DNA from: Chryseobacterium takakiae
Lineage (GTDB): Bacteria; Bacteroidota; Bacteroidia; Flavobacteriales; Weeksellaceae
DNA: 64,000 nucleotides
Assembly (NCBI RefSeq): GCF_900129385.1
Contig: NZ_FQVO01000006.1
Span: 62,001-126,000 of the forward strand
Direction of reading: 5' to 3'
Positions 63,954 to 64,000 of the stretch are shown here, in pieces. The position numbers were made by a program, and so were the translations under genes. The first letter of the stretch is position 1; every line of letters begins with the position of its first letter. The notes under the pieces are model-generated. The model was not told the DNA's origin. It did no database searches and was given only the letters and a program-made list of their open reading frames with translations.

Positions 63954-64000
63954 ATGAAAAATAATGCATCCTTGAAAGGCTTACTTATTGCAATTGCGGC
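63954..64000 (+). CDS. N-terminus of an unidentified protein (cut by window)
   Basis: The frame from ATG 63954 gives MKNNASLKGLLIAIAA to the window end, a basic start followed by a hydrophobic stretch as in a signal peptide or membrane anchor. TAAATTTG (63924-63931 region) is a fitting -7 box upstream. Too short to identify. Confidence 0.5.
   Translation, partial: MKNNASLKGLLIAIA

Overview
This window looks like a chromosomal segment of a Chryseobacterium-like member of the Flavobacteriia (Bacteroidota). The signs are low-GC flavobacterial coding sequence, promoters of the TAnnTTTG (-7) type instead of sigma70 -10 boxes, weak or absent Shine-Dalgarno sequences, type IX secretion (T9SS) C-terminal sorting domains, SusC/HmuR-style TonB-dependent receptors, a monomeric isocitrate dehydrogenase and a flavobacterial trp operon. 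No rRNA, tRNA, prophage or CRISPR array was seen. The genus is an inference from overall gene content; no marker comparison could be run.

Layout. 1-2.1 kb: 3' truncated icd (minus strand) divergent from tpx. 2.1-2.57 kb: a MITE-like element. 2.57-7.8 kb: a DUF763 DNA-repair-like gene, two short-chain dehydrogenases, a Crp/Fnr regulator that shares an operator-like palindrome with one of them, a zinc-ribbon/DUF4268 pair and a VOC protein. 8-12.7 kb: a sulfate assimilation cluster (Rrf2 regulator, cysH, cysD, cysN, TauE-like permease). 12.9-24.2 kb: a heme/iron acquisition locus (two T9SS-sorted secreted proteins, TonB receptor, HmuY lipoprotein, HmuTUV ABC importer, methyltransferase, HmuS, ChaN-like protein). 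24.5-29.4 kb: an exported deformylase-like protein, an OhrR/Ohr/nitroreductase peroxide operon, DoxX, a second Crp/Fnr protein and lipB. 29.5-37.5 kb: the trp operon trpL-E-(four-helix gene)-G-D-C-F-(REP/transposase cassette)-B-A on the minus strand, with a leader peptide carrying three tandem Trp codons and an attenuator hairpin. 37.7-45.7 kb: cytochrome c lipoprotein, lysS, an OmpA-like protein, cydAB and gyrB. 45.8-52.3 kb: paired DUF3857/transglutaminase proteins, paired DUF3298-type lipoproteins and a diacylglycerol-kinase-like protein. 52.6-64 kb: dctA, ggt, a second TonB receptor, an SDR-type threonine dehydrogenase, a deacetylase-like protein, a methyltransferase, a metallophosphoesterase and a KAS III family enzyme.

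How the genes work together. The heme locus reads as one pathway. Surface or secreted HmuY-type proteins hand heme to a TonB receptor, a lipoprotein and ABC importer move it into the cytoplasm, and HmuS processes it. Two near-identical ~55-bp promoter/operator elements tie both secreted T9SS proteins, and probably the divergent receptor operon, to one regulator. Sulfate assimilation probably answers to the Rrf2 protein encoded at its head, and the peroxide operon to OhrR through a perfect 24-bp palindrome.

The least ordinary features are the RAYT-type transposase/REP cassette inside the trp operon (its transposase has a frameshift in an A7 tract and one REP supplies the end of trpF); the trp leader peptide; the DUF763 protein ending in a canonical sliding-clamp-binding pentapeptide; an exported deformylase homologue with a Cys-to-Asp change at a metal ligand; and a family of hairpins all capped by GCGAAGC.
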